Below, one piece after another: positions 17,611 to 25,760 of a stretch of 51,589 nt of DNA. This DNA is from a virus, in IMG/VR virus record IMGVR_UViG_3300033141_002903, positions 1 through 51,589 of that record, one strand, 5' to 3'. Position 1 is the first letter of the stretch. Every line of letters starts with the position of its first letter. The position numbers and the translations under genes were made by a program. The notes beneath the pieces were generated by a model. That model searched no databases and was not told the origin of the DNA. It saw only the letters and a list, made by a program, of their open reading frames with translations.

Positions 17611-18186
17611 TCACTTATCTAAATCTAATGGTTTAATTATTTTAATGTATCCTTCACGATGCAATCTTGTAAGAGCAACGTTCAGGTGTTTATTCAGGTC
17701 AGATAATGTTGGCATACTTTTTTTCATTTCTAATGTTATTTTGCCTTGTTCCTCTCTTAAAAAAGCTATTTGGTCCTTAATTTCCCTAACTATTTGAACT
17801 ATTGCTGGAACTGTTCTGATAAATTTTAAATAAGTTCTAATATCGTCTATATCTTCTTTTTCTATGTTATCTAATGTTTTTTTTGCTAAATCATGCAACC
17901 TGTCCATTGTTTCAACTATTTCATTAAATCTATTGTCCATAGCCTTAATGTGTTCTTTAAAATGATTTCCATGTTTCTTACTTACTGTTAGACTTAAAGC
18001 CATTTCGTCTTGATATAATTTTTTAACAGTAGGAACAGATAATTTGACATCTTGTGCTATTTCGTCCCAAGTTTTTCCTTTACCCCTTAATAGAATTATT
18101 TTTTGTCTTTCTTTCAGGTGTCTTGATTCAGATGCCTTGCCGTCTATTTTTAGTCTGGGATTTATAGTAACTTTTTTCTTTTTCAT
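17611..18186 (-). CDS. HTH protein, small-terminase/regulator-like (191 aa)
   Basis: Residues 26-62 form a helix-turn-helix (ERQKIILLRGKGKTWDEIA, QDVKLSVPTVKKLYQDEM) of the kind found in small terminase subunits and Hin-type regulators. The rest is long helices (MDRLHDLAKKTLDNIEKE, IVREIKDQIAFLREEQGK). The start overlaps the AAA+ gene stop by ATGA, so the two are coupled. It lies far from terL, so a replication-initiation or regulatory partnership with the ATPase is as likely as packaging. Confidence 0.6.
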   Translation of the reverse strand: MKKKKVTINPRLKIDGKASESRHLKERQKIILLRGKGKTWDEIAQDVKLSVPTVKKLYQDEMALSLTVSKKHGNHFKEHIKAMDNRFNEIVETMDRLHDLAKKTLDNIEKEDIDDIRTYLKFIRTVPAIVQIVREIKDQIAFLREEQGKITLEMKKSMPTLSDLNKHLNVALTRLHREGYIKIIKPLDLDK

Positions 18187-19172
18187 ATGAAACCAATTCT
18201 CCTGCTTTTACTTTCCTTAAATGATTTTTTATGATTTAAGACTGCTTTTTCTAATGAATTCTGCTTTATAAATCCTCCTGTTGTTATTATGTCTCCGTTT
18301 TCATTATAAATCATATCCTTTACTTTTTGTCTTATGGCACATTCTACTGATTGGAAAATATCTGCATAATTGAATCCTTCTGACATTTCAGCCAATATAT
18401 TGGTATCATAACCTCTAATTACCTTGTGTTTAGCTTTATAATTTATTTTACTTATTGCTTTAGCAAATGCTGTAACTCTTTCATAATAAGTAGGAAGTTT
18501 TAATTCTATCCTTCTATCTATCCTGCCAGCCCTTAAAGCAGCCTCATCACATAACTCAGGCAAGTTACTCATCAATACAGTATAGACATTTTTTGTATCG
18601 TGAGCTATTTGCATATTTTTCATAATAGTCTCTAAAACTTTTCTATCTTCTATATGGGAATGTAACCCACCTTTCCTAGAAGATAATAATGCATCAGCTT
18701 CATCTATTGAAACCAAACAATCTTTACCGAGTGTAGCAAAAAAGAATACTCTATCAAAGAATTTTTGCACAATTCTGCTTCCAATATTTATATAAGCTGT
18801 CCCATATCTTCCTATATCATACTCAAATAATAATAAATCCATTTCCCCTAAGTCACAAGTCATTGGTTTTATTTCACCATTTTCTTCTATATCGTTTTCT
18901 GCATAATTCCTTATATAATCTTTCAATCTAAATGCAACACCAATGTTTTTTGTGTTATTCAAAGCCTTGATACACATAGTCTTTCCAACACCAGGAGGAC
19001 CTGTTAAAACATATGATTTATCTGGTGAGATTCCCATGTTAGAGAAAATTTCCTTGTTATCTATATTTATGCTTATATCTTCTAAAAATTCTCTTGCTTC
19101 TCCAACAACATCATTTTTTAAAGGAGATATATCTGGAGTTGTTGGATTAAATTCTGGAACTTTCGAACCCAT
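18183..19172 (-). CDS. AAA+ ATPase, Cdc48/FtsH-type (329 aa)
   Basis: Walker A GPPGVGKT (residues 58-65), Walker B LVSIDEAD (153-160), sensor-1 TVLMSNLP (198-205, N203) and an arginine-finger region AALRAGRIDRRIELKLP (211-227) identify a classical AAA clade ATPase, closest to Cdc48/proteasome/FtsH modules. The start MGSKVPEFNP follows the previous stop by one base. Without a peptidase or helicase domain it may remodel protein complexes, for example as a replication-origin loader or segregation ATPase. It is the only energy-using enzyme near the regulatory block. Confidence 0.9.
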   Translation of the reverse strand: MGSKVPEFNPTTPDISPLKNDVVGEAREFLEDISINIDNKEIFSNMGISPDKSYVLTGPPGVGKTMCIKALNNTKNIGVAFRLKDYIRNYAENDIEENGEIKPMTCDLGEMDLLLFEYDIGRYGTAYINIGSRIVQKFFDRVFFFATLGKDCLVSIDEADALLSSRKGGLHSHIEDRKVLETIMKNMQIAHDTKNVYTVLMSNLPELCDEAALRAGRIDRRIELKLPTYYERVTAFAKAISKINYKAKHKVIRGYDTNILAEMSEGFNYADIFQSVECAIRQKVKDMIYNENGDIITTGGFIKQNSLEKAVLNHKKSFKESKSRRIGFI

Positions 19173-19173
19173 T

Positions 19174-19428
19174 TTATAAACCAAAAAACCATTTAAGGAA
19201 AGCTAATAAAATAATAACTTGCCTATTTTTAATTGTTTCTGGAACCTTAAATTGTAATTTTCCAGATTCTAATATACCAACTATTTTAATGTATTCTGGA
19301 TTGATGTCTGGATTATGCTTTAAAATATCTGATATGTTGAATAAAGCATGTTTTCTTAAGGTGTATTCTGAATAATAATTTATTCCATTTATTATTTTAT
19401 CTGGCTTTATCTCATTTAGGTTTTTCAT
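19174..19428 (-). CDS. Hypothetical protein (84 aa)
   Basis: Short protein with LRKHALFNISDILKHNPDIN, which could be a small DNA-binding or SLATT-like fold, then INPEYIKIVGILESGKLQFK and a hydrophobic C-terminus (VIILLAFLKWFFGL). It overlaps the previous stop by ATGA. No family recognised. Confidence 0.55.
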   Translation of the reverse strand: MKNLNEIKPDKIINGINYYSEYTLRKHALFNISDILKHNPDINPEYIKIVGILESGKLQFKVPETIKNRQVIILLAFLKWFFGL

Positions 19429-19742
19429 TTAGCCCTCCATAATTCCATCTCTCTATATTTACCAAAAGGAATTACTAATTTTTCAACTTTTCTATTGTCT
19501 GTCAAATATTGTAATTGTCTTTCAGCAGTATTATAATTGCAACCAACATTTCTTTTGACTTGATGAGTATTCTGCCATGTTTTTTTTTCCCTTAAAAAAT
19601 CTAGAATTTTTTTACGATAGATATTTTTCTGGTGTGATGGTATTTCATCTTCAAAATTTAAATCTAGTCCTTTATCCATTTTAAAACAGTAGCTGGGGTG
19701 GTCGTCACCAATGCCCAGCTGAAGGAAAGTCTGTAAAGACAT
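19425..19742 (-). CDS. Winged-helix protein (105 aa)
   Basis: Start MSLQTFLQLGIGDDHPSY is chosen because a TATA-like TTTATAAAA (minus strand, 19763-19771) stands about 25 bp upstream, as for leaderless archaeal genes; a later ATG at 19679 is possible. The C-terminal half is a winged helix (NIYRKKILDFLREKKTWQNT, KRNVGCNYNTAERQLQYLT, then EKLVIPFGKYREMEL). It is probably a transcription regulator of the operon that follows. Confidence 0.6.
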   Translation of the reverse strand: MSLQTFLQLGIGDDHPSYCFKMDKGLDLNFEDEIPSHQKNIYRKKILDFLREKKTWQNTHQVKRNVGCNYNTAERQLQYLTDNRKVEKLVIPFGKYREMELWRAK

Positions 19743-19759
19743 AATAATAAGGTATAAAG

Positions 19760-19774
19760 GTTTTATAAACTTTT
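19760..19774 (-). promoter_or_regulatory. TATA-type promoter for the operon reading to 16.2 kb
   Basis: AGTTTATAAAACC on the minus strand, about 25 bp before ATG 19742. It lies inside the end of the upstream RHH gene. Confidence 0.5.
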
Positions 19775-19782
19775 CTACATCT

Positions 19783-20232
19783 CTAAATTCCTTTATTATT
19801 AACCAAATCCATTGATTCCTTAAGCAATTCAAGAGAAGATACACCAGAAATTCTTTGCCATACTTTGCTCAATCTTTCTGCTTCTTCAAATTCCTTATGT
19901 AATAATTTTCTACTTATTATCTTTATTGCTTGTTCTTTTTTCCCTTGCTTTTGTTTTTGTAGTTCATTATAATATTTAATATATCCCATATGTTGTTTTA
20001 TTTCCATATCTAATTTAGTTAATTTCTGGTTAAGTTCTTCTCTTTCTTTTAGAAGGCTATTCAATTTTTCATTTGGGTCTATTCCAATATCCCAATTATG
20101 AACTAAGAAAGAAATTAATTCGCTTTGGCTCATATTTTCAAATTCAGCAATTTTCTTTATTTTATGTCTTGTTTCTTTCTCAAGAACATATGTTGCTCTT
20201 TCCCATTCCCTTAATGATTTTTTTCTTGGCAT
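19783..20232 (-). CDS. RHH-like DNA-binding protein with coiled coil (149 aa)
   Basis: Residues 12-48 (RATYVLEKETRHKIKKIAEF, ENMSQSELISFLVHNW) form a ribbon-helix-helix, followed by a long coiled coil (LKEREELNQKLTKLDMEIKQ) and an all-helical end. The start overlaps the stop of the smaller RHH gene by 22 bases. Such RHH plus coiled-coil proteins are usual early regulators in archaeal viruses. Confidence 0.65.
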   Translation of the reverse strand: MPRKKSLREWERATYVLEKETRHKIKKIAEFENMSQSELISFLVHNWDIGIDPNEKLNSLLKEREELNQKLTKLDMEIKQHMGYIKYYNELQKQKQGKKEQAIKIISRKLLHKEFEEAERLSKVWQRISGVSSLELLKESMDLVNNKGI

Positions 20233-20393
20233 TTTTTGAATTTGTTAATAAATGATTTATGTATCAGTGCTTCTATAAACGCTGATTTATTTTTAGTTAA
20301 TTTAGTTAATTTAGATAACTTATTTATTGCATCATAAGACAGATAGACATTCACTCTTTTTCCAAACTTTAATTTTTTCTTCATTTTATTCAT
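20211..20393 (-). CDS. RHH (CopG-type) regulator (60 aa)
   Basis: Compact RHH: KRVNVYLSYDAINKLSKLTK (strand and first helix) and NKSAFIEALIHKSFINKF (second helix). It is the first gene of the operon, preceded by a TATA-like TTTAAAAG and by four ATTACAT half-sites at 20433-20468, so autoregulation is likely. Confidence 0.75.
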   Translation of the reverse strand: MNKMKKKLKFGKRVNVYLSYDAINKLSKLTKLTKNKSAFIEALIHKSFINKFKKCQEKNH

Positions 20394-20432
20394 AAATTAC
20401 ACAACTTTTAAATCCTTCTATTTTGAGTTGTT

Positions 20433-20468
20433 ATTACATTATTACATAATATGTAATAATTATTACAT
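20433..20468. promoter_or_regulatory. Operator array ahead of the RHH regulator
   Basis: Four copies of ATTACAT (20433-20439, 20441-20447, inverted at 20451-20457, 20462-20468). The middle two form a palindrome ATTACAT-AAT-ATGTAAT. The array stands upstream of the TATA-like element at about 20404-20411 (minus TTTAAAAG). This is the layout of a tetrameric RHH operator. Confidence 0.6.
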
Positions 20469-20555
20469 AAAACAAAATATATAATATATATAAATTACAC
20501 AATTTATGATTATCATACATGGTGTTTAGCATATAAACCATAGCATTTAACATTT

Positions 20556-21245
20556 TTATGGATGGTATTTAACCTCACCCCTATCAACATATAAGGATTC
20601 TCCTGTGCAATGGGGAAATGATTCTGAACTATCTAAATAAATTGGAATTCCTGCATTATTCAATTTGTAGCAAAAATTAACATCACCACCACGTATTTCT
20701 GGACCATCATTTAATATAATCTGCTCAAAATAAGGAAATTTTAATTTATCAAGCACATCAACATTGATGCACATTCCAACAGGTCCAGTTACACCAATTT
20801 TTATTAGCCCATCATTTTTATTTGGTTTTACAAGATTATCTTCTTCCTTAAACCCAATTCCCTTAAGTTCCTTATATTGTGTTTGTTTATATGGTGGTGT
20901 TCTTTGGCTAGTGCAACCAACAACTACAGGAAGATTATAAGAAATGAATTTATTTATGAAATTTGGAGAATAAATATGGTCGTCATCCAACATAACAATA
21001 TAATCAAACCTAAATCCCCTAGCCTCTTTTCCTTTATTTTGGGCTATCAGACAAGCCCTGTTTCTCATATAATTCACATCACAGCTGGAAACATTGATTA
21101 ACTCTATATTATGCTCTTTTCTTGTATTATTTACCAATTCTATTAAACTTAGACTAAAATGTTTAGGAAAATAACCCCTATTACTTATTATTGTAATGAG
21201 AACTTTTTTCTTGTCTTTTTTCTTTTCTGATATTTCAACAGGCAT
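20556..21245 (-). CDS. GT-A glycosyltransferase-like protein (229 aa)
   Basis: A GT2-like fold is indicated by VLITIISNRGYFPKHFSLSL at the N-terminus, the metal-binding DxD-type motif in FDYIVMLDDDHIYSPNFI (residues about 84-101), then PVGMCINVDVLDKLKFPYF and IRGGDVNFCYKLNNAGIPIY, where the GGD…C pattern resembles the acceptor side of GT-A enzymes. The nucleotide sugar and acceptor are unknown. It is the last gene of the sugar cluster and has its own ATG two bases after the previous stop. Confidence 0.7.
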   Translation of the reverse strand: MPVEISEKKKDKKKVLITIISNRGYFPKHFSLSLIELVNNTRKEHNIELINVSSCDVNYMRNRACLIAQNKGKEARGFRFDYIVMLDDDHIYSPNFINKFISYNLPVVVGCTSQRTPPYKQTQYKELKGIGFKEEDNLVKPNKNDGLIKIGVTGPVGMCINVDVLDKLKFPYFEQIILNDGPEIRGGDVNFCYKLNNAGIPIYLDSSESFPHCTGESLYVDRGEVKYHP

Positions 21246-21246
21246 C

Positions 21247-21459
21247 TTATTTGCTTTTTTTTATGTTTGTAGTATTCGGTGATTTTACTTCATAAGTTTT
21301 TTTAGCGTGAGAATTTATCTCTCCATTATACTTTACTTCTATCCCTTTTGAATTTATGAACAATTCTGTTTCATCTCTACATCCATCTTTACTTTTTACT
21401 TTTCTTGTTCTGCTTTTATAAAAGATTGGTCTATGTTTTATTTCTACCGATTTCGCCAT
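21247..21459 (-). CDS. Small basic protein in the sugar cluster (70 aa)
   Basis: Begins MAKSVEIKHRPIFYKSRTRK, overlaps the preceding glycosyltransferase by 16 bases, and ends in a Lys-rich tail (TTNIKKSK). It has a short beta pattern (DETELFINSKGIEVKYNGE). No family is recognised. Confidence 0.55.
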   Translation of the reverse strand: MAKSVEIKHRPIFYKSRTRKVKSKDGCRDETELFINSKGIEVKYNGEINSHAKKTYEVKSPNTTNIKKSK

Positions 21460-22316
21460 TTTACATCAAATGATTGTATTGGTATGTTTTTTGAAATTAT
21501 AAATTGTTTAATTTCTTCCAACATTTTAAGCCTTTTATCCTGAAGATTTTGGTATTCTTCGTTCCAATGAGTCCATAATCTTATGAATTTTTCTTGTGAT
21601 GGTTTTTCTTCTCCCCACGGTTTATTTGAGTATATAATTCCATTCAATATCTTTTCTGTGTTATAATGCGACTTCTCAATGCGAATGAATCTTGCCCTCT
21701 CCCTCATTTCCTCTGGAAGATTATCTTCTTTTTTTGGATGTTCCTGATGATACATTGGAAGATTAATATCAATTAGTCTGCAATTATCAAATAATGCCCT
21801 TTGATATAGGTCGTTATCTACAGCACCCCACAGAATTAAATTTTCATCATATCCACCAACAGAATAAATCCATTTTCTAGAAAATACTTGGATTCCGCCA
21901 TTTGCCTTGGAATTTATCCTTTTTAGGTTATTGTTATCCTCATACCAACCCCATGATTTATTCCATTTACCTATGTCTTTTGCGTTAATCCTTTTAACAT
22001 TGGTGTTTATTATGAATGTTTTTTCTCCAAGAGATTTTAACACACGCTCCATAACCTCTTTTGTTACAATAATATCACAATCAATAGTCATAATATAGTC
22101 CCCATTGCTTTTTTTAATCCCATAATTTAAACCATGGGATTTATTCCATACATTATTCTTATCATACCTTATTATTTTGGCATTATTGACTTTAACTGGT
22201 TTCTTACTACCATAATCTATAACAATAATTTCATCTACAAAATTTTTTATTGCATTGATGCAGTTCTGTATTCTCCTGTTACTTCTATCCCTTACAACAG
22301 TTATTGCTGAAATCAT
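21444..22316 (-). CDS. GT2-type glycosyltransferase (290 aa)
   Basis: The N-terminus is a GT2 fold: ISAITVVRDRSNRRIQNCIN, EIIVIDYGSKK, and the DxD motif in NGDYIMTIDCDIIV. At about residues 140-170 is SVGGYDENLILWGAVDNDL, the galactosyltransferase-type second motif with acidic ND pair. Such enzymes add hexoses to surface glycans or proteins. It overlaps the sulfotransferase gene by four bases, so the cluster is co-transcribed. Confidence 0.8.
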   Translation of the reverse strand: MISAITVVRDRSNRRIQNCINAIKNFVDEIIVIDYGSKKPVKVNNAKIIRYDKNNVWNKSHGLNYGIKKSNGDYIMTIDCDIIVTKEVMERVLKSLGEKTFIINTNVKRINAKDIGKWNKSWGWYEDNNNLKRINSKANGGIQVFSRKWIYSVGGYDENLILWGAVDNDLYQRALFDNCRLIDINLPMYHQEHPKKEDNLPEEMRERARFIRIEKSHYNTEKILNGIIYSNKPWGEEKPSQEKFIRLWTHWNEEYQNLQDKRLKMLEEIKQFIISKNIPIQSFDVKWRNR

Positions 22317-22975
22317 TTGTAATTAAGAAATTTTAGTTCAAAATCAAGTGATTCTTCTAATTTTCTAGCCTGTTCTATTGTTAAATATTTTCTGTATTCC
22401 CCAATATTTGGTGTTCCTATATGCATTGCGTGTATGTGGTCGCTTTTGTCATAATGACCAAAATCGTGTTTTTCTCTCATTAGTTTTATTGACTTTTTCT
22501 TATTGTTTTCTAGACTTACTTTTTCCATTACTTCTGCTCTTTTTTTTACATTAATAGGAATAAAGAATTCCATCTCAATTATATCCAATAAATGTTCAAC
22601 ATTATTGAAGAAATCCTCGTATCTTAAAATTATTATTTCTTCATCACGATAATATGTAAGATAAGTGTAAAAAGTCATTAGTCTGTTTTTAACAGAATCA
22701 ACACAACCAAGTAAATCTTTTGTATTTGGTCTATTAAGAAGATTTCCGTTTTTATCATGTTTTCCAAAATATATTCTCCAATGAGAGAATGCTATTTCTC
22801 TAGGGTCTCTTACAACAAGAAAAATTTTATATCCTTCTAAATTTTTTACAAATCGGTGTGTCTGTGGTGGAATTGGTCCTCCTTCTGGAGTAAGTAAGAA
22901 CTCTCTAAATACCTGCCATACTAATGTTCCACCGCTTCGTGGTATCCCGTATAAATGGACCTTTACTTTATTCAT
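22313..22975 (-). CDS. PAPS-dependent sulfotransferase (220 aa)
   Basis: It carries the two PAPS-binding motifs of sulfotransferases: GIPRSGGT at residues 10-17 (5'-phosphosulfate loop) and VVRDPREIAFSHWR at about 54-67 (3'-phosphate loop). Later TFYTYLTYYRDEEIIILRYE is also typical. It would move sulfate from PAPS to a sugar or Tyr. Sulfated surface glycans occur in archaea. The supply of PAPS would have to come from the host. Confidence 0.85.
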   Translation of the reverse strand: MNKVKVHLYGIPRSGGTLVWQVFREFLLTPEGGPIPPQTHRFVKNLEGYKIFLVVRDPREIAFSHWRIYFGKHDKNGNLLNRPNTKDLLGCVDSVKNRLMTFYTYLTYYRDEEIIILRYEDFFNNVEHLLDIIEMEFFIPINVKKRAEVMEKVSLENNKKKSIKLMREKHDFGHYDKSDHIHAMHIGTPNIGEYRKYLTIEQARKLEESLDFELKFLNYK

Positions 22976-23883
22976 TTTAAAATAATGTCAATAATCTTAT
23001 TTGTGAGTAAATCCCGATAATACTCATATTTTCCATGAGACGTTTCCCGAAATTTTCTTGCATTTTTAATAATCTCATCATATTCTTCTTGTGTTATGTT
23101 CTTTAAATAATTTCCTAATCCATTCAAATCAAATTCTTTTGTTTTTGGATTAAACCATTTTCTTAAATCAATGAAACAATTTGTTGGTATATGGTGTTCT
23201 ATTCTAGAATCACCTAAATAAAGGGTAACCCTGTCTGTAGCAAATCCATCCCAGATTTTTTCGTATAAATAATTTGGATAAATTGTATTTTCCAATGCAA
23301 GAACAAAATCGCATTTGGATTCAATTATTTTCTTTTGTTTATCCTCTCTCCAATTAGGAACTTTAGTAATCTGACCATGCCATCCCCTACCAATCATAAT
23401 GCTTTCTTGGAATCTTTTTTCTAAATATTCTCCTATCAATCTTCTCAAATAAGTTATGTTTATTCCACCACAAGAATCTGGAATTTTATCATAGAATCCA
23501 ATCATTCCAGCATAAAAAACACCCCGAGACATAATAGTGGTATCTTTTCTGGTAATGAAGGGGAATGGGTCTGGTCTTGTTGGATAATATTGTGGGCAGT
23601 CATCAGGAGTAAATGGAATTTGATTATCTTTTTTTATATCAGCCCAATGACACACAACAGTATGAAATTTATCAAAATTTCTATAACACCATACACGATG
23701 GTCTGCAAGTGGTGGCTCTACTGCAATATAGATTGTTTTGTTCATATGCTCTGGAAAACTGCAAGTTGATTGCGATATTAGAAAATCTGCTTCATGCGGA
23801 TTATTTACCAATTCTATTTCTGGATTATTTTTTATGAGTTTCTCGTTCAAATTAGTTCTTGTTGTTATAAAGACCTTTCTCAT
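22972..23883 (-). CDS. GT10 (fucosyltransferase-like) glycosyltransferase (303 aa)
   Basis: Residues 193-224 (FVLALENTIYPNYLYEKI followed by WDGFATDRVTLYLG) match the GT10 alpha-1,3-fucosyltransferase block (F-x-L-A-x-E-N…Y…EK…A…V-x-x-Y-x-G). The N-terminal half has IYIAVEPPLADHRVWCYRNF and a DPFPFI-containing segment. GT10 enzymes use GDP-sugars, consistent with the GDP-mannose pathway coded nearby. Whether it takes GDP-fucose, GDP-perosamine or another 6-deoxy sugar is not decided. Confidence 0.8.
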   Translation of the reverse strand: MRKVFITTRTNLNEKLIKNNPEIELVNNPHEADFLISQSTCSFPEHMNKTIYIAVEPPLADHRVWCYRNFDKFHTVVCHWADIKKDNQIPFTPDDCPQYYPTRPDPFPFITRKDTTIMSRGVFYAGMIGFYDKIPDSCGGINITYLRRLIGEYLEKRFQESIMIGRGWHGQITKVPNWREDKQKKIIESKCDFVLALENTIYPNYLYEKIWDGFATDRVTLYLGDSRIEHHIPTNCFIDLRKWFNPKTKEFDLNGLGNYLKNITQEEYDEIIKNARKFRETSHGKYEYYRDLLTNKIIDIILK

Positions 23884-24371
23884 TTTTTTGCTATTGCTAT
23901 TATCTCTGATTTGTTTGTATTTTTTAATTTAACTTTTTTTAATTGTAATATTTCAAATCCAACATGTCCTAGAAAAAGTTTTAGGGTTGTTAGTGTGAAT
24001 AAAGTCTTATGGCACATCATACTATCCCCTAAATCACGATAATCACAGCATTCACCATCTGGTACAGATATTCCTATTTTTCCACCAACCTTCAATATCC
24101 TTCTCCATTCCTTCAATACCCCAATAGTGTTATTTGTATGTTCAAGAACATGACTAGCGACTATAAAATCTAAAGAATTATCTTTTATGGGTATGTTGTG
24201 CATATCACAAAGATAATCTGGATTATAGTCTGGATTTATGTCAAGTGTTTTAGCATTATCAGAAATTGGTCTATCCGCACTACCAATATCTATTCCATTT
24301 CCAACACATATTTCTTTTAATATTTTCCTTCCTTCTTCATCAAAAGTCCTATTTTTAAATGATATTGCCAT
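23880..24371 (-). CDS. SAM-dependent methyltransferase (163 aa)
   Basis: Class I methyltransferase: GNGIDIGSADRPISDNAKTL is motif I with IDIGS, NPDYLCDMHNIPIKDNSLD is the D-x-x-x-I-P-x-x-D block, DFIVASHVLEHTNN is motif IV, and KVGGKIGISVPDGEC is motif V-VI. The start MAISFKNRT follows the cupin region by overlap; a GTG start upstream is less likely. It probably methylates a sugar hydroxyl. Confidence 0.75.
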   Translation of the reverse strand: MAISFKNRTFDEEGRKILKEICVGNGIDIGSADRPISDNAKTLDINPDYNPDYLCDMHNIPIKDNSLDFIVASHVLEHTNNTIGVLKEWRRILKVGGKIGISVPDGECCDYRDLGDSMMCHKTLFTLTTLKLFLGHVGFEILQLKKVKLKNTNKSEIIAIAKK

Positions 24372-24750
24372 TTTTATTATCACTTCCTTTATTTATTTCA
24401 TCTACAATTTTTCTCAGTTTTTCATCATATTTGTTTTTGTCCGATGCTGGAACACCCCATTCAATTATTATACTGTCTTCTTTAGCCACAAACATATGTG
24501 GTGTATTTGGTGGTATCAATGAATGCTCGCCTTTAACATAACCAATAGAGTTAATTTTATGACCTTCTTTCCATATAAATTCACCAAATCCTTCAATTAT
24601 ACAAAAATCCTCTGCAATAGAATGAATGCAACCACCAATAGCCTTGCCTTTATTTAATTTAATTATGGTAAATTCCTTATTATTCTTAAGTAGATTTTCT
24701 ATCAAATAGATAGTTCTTCTTTCATCTGAATGTATCTTTTTAATTTCCAT
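24355..24750 (-). CDS. Cupin sugar-binding protein, dTDP/GDP-sugar isomerase-like (131 aa)
   Basis: Cupin-type beta strands: FTIIKLNKGKAIGGCIHSIA, EDFCIIEGFGEFIWKEGH, and HSLIPPNTPHMFVAKEDS, with His and Glu residues at typical ligand positions. Small cupins in sugar clusters act as ketosugar isomerases or epimerases. It overlaps the aminotransferase end by 11 bases. The exact reaction is not recognisable. Confidence 0.65.
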   Translation of the reverse strand: MEIKKIHSDERRTIYLIENLLKNNKEFTIIKLNKGKAIGGCIHSIAEDFCIIEGFGEFIWKEGHKINSIGYVKGEHSLIPPNTPHMFVAKEDSIIIEWGVPASDKNKYDEKLRKIVDEINKGSDNKNGNII

Positions 24751-25738
24751 CGTAAAATTCTTTTATTTTATTTATTACTTCATTTTGGTCATTTTTAGAT
24801 AATCCACCACCATTAGGCAACCAGATACAAGTCTTATAATAAAATTTTGCATTTGGAAGCCCCTTAAATGGTTTCCAAGGAATCCTTACTTCTACGTTAT
24901 TCTTTTTCAAAAATTCAATTAATTCGTTTCTTTTTTCTTTTGGAAAGAATTCAACCCATAAGGGTACTTCTCCATCATGAAATTCTATAAATGAGCCATA
25001 ACCTTGTAATTCTTTTTTATATGTAAGATATTGTTCTATATGTAATTTCTTTCTTTCTTCAAGTTTTTCTAATTGACCAAGAACAATAGAAGCAAGAATA
25101 TCATTAAATTTAAAATTAAACCCAGAAGTACCATTCTCTTCTTTCTTGTTCCTTCCAAAGTCTTTTAGTCTTCTTATCATGTATGCATATAAATCATTAT
25201 CAGTAGCACAAAATCCCCCTTGCCCACAACTTATCAATTTGTTTGCTTGAAGTGAATAGCAACCAACCAATCCATTATTTACTTTTGAACCAAGACATCC
25301 AGCATTATCGCATATAACTGTTGTGATTGTTGGAAAAACGTCCCAAGCATTTCTACCAAGAAGATTAACAGGAATTATAATCCTTGCTGGCGGAAAAATA
25401 CCTCTAACTAAACAATATCTTTTTTGAGAAACATCAAATATATTTGGATTAAGACCAGCAAGTTCAACAGCATTTTTAGTGGAAACAAACGTTAAGTCTG
25501 GGATAATTACTTCTCCAGAATTATACTCTCTTATTCTTTTATCTGCTTCAATAGCAAGATAAAGAGCAGCAGTGCAACTAGTAGTCATAATAACATGTTT
25601 AGTTCCAACAATTTTAGCAAGTTTTTCTTCTAGTTCTTTTGTTTTTGGACCTTCACTAACATAACCTGATTCCAATACTTTTGTTACTAATTCTTTTTCC
25701 TTCTCTCCAAATACTGGGGTATTCCATTTAATTACCAT
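24740..25738 (-). CDS. DegT/DnrJ/EryC1/StrS aminotransferase (332 aa)
   Basis: The start MVIKWNTPVFGEKEKELVTK is an ATG. The fold is marked by GYVSEGPKTKELEEKLA, TTSCTAALYLAI, GEVIIPDLTFVSTKNAVE, the Asp that pairs with the pyridoxal nitrogen (VICDNAGCLG, D144) and the PLP lysine in CYSLQANKLISCGQGGF (K167). The lysine is present, so it should be an aminotransferase and not a ColD-type dehydratase. Beside GDP-mannose 4,6-dehydratase, the likely product is GDP-perosamine or a related 4-amino-6-deoxy sugar (inference). Confidence 0.8.
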   Translation of the reverse strand: MVIKWNTPVFGEKEKELVTKVLESGYVSEGPKTKELEEKLAKIVGTKHVIMTTSCTAALYLAIEADKRIREYNSGEVIIPDLTFVSTKNAVELAGLNPNIFDVSQKRYCLVRGIFPPARIIIPVNLLGRNAWDVFPTITTVICDNAGCLGSKVNNGLVGCYSLQANKLISCGQGGFCATDNDLYAYMIRRLKDFGRNKKEENGTSGFNFKFNDILASIVLGQLEKLEERKKLHIEQYLTYKKELQGYGSFIEFHDGEVPLWVEFFPKEKRNELIEFLKKNNVEVRIPWKPFKGLPNAKFYYKTCIWLPNGGGLSKNDQNEVINKIKEFYDGN

Positions 25739-25760
25739 TTTGTTAGCCAAATTATTTTGT

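Noticed and set aside
19687-19722. GC-rich hairpin as a riboswitch-like leader
   Set aside because: The stem lies within plausible coding sequence (LQLGIGDDHPSY) of the winged-helix gene, so coding is the simpler reason.
22972-23883. Complete GDP-fucose pathway
   Set aside because: A GT10-like transferase and gmd are present, but no GDP-fucose synthase (epimerase/reductase) is seen in the cluster.
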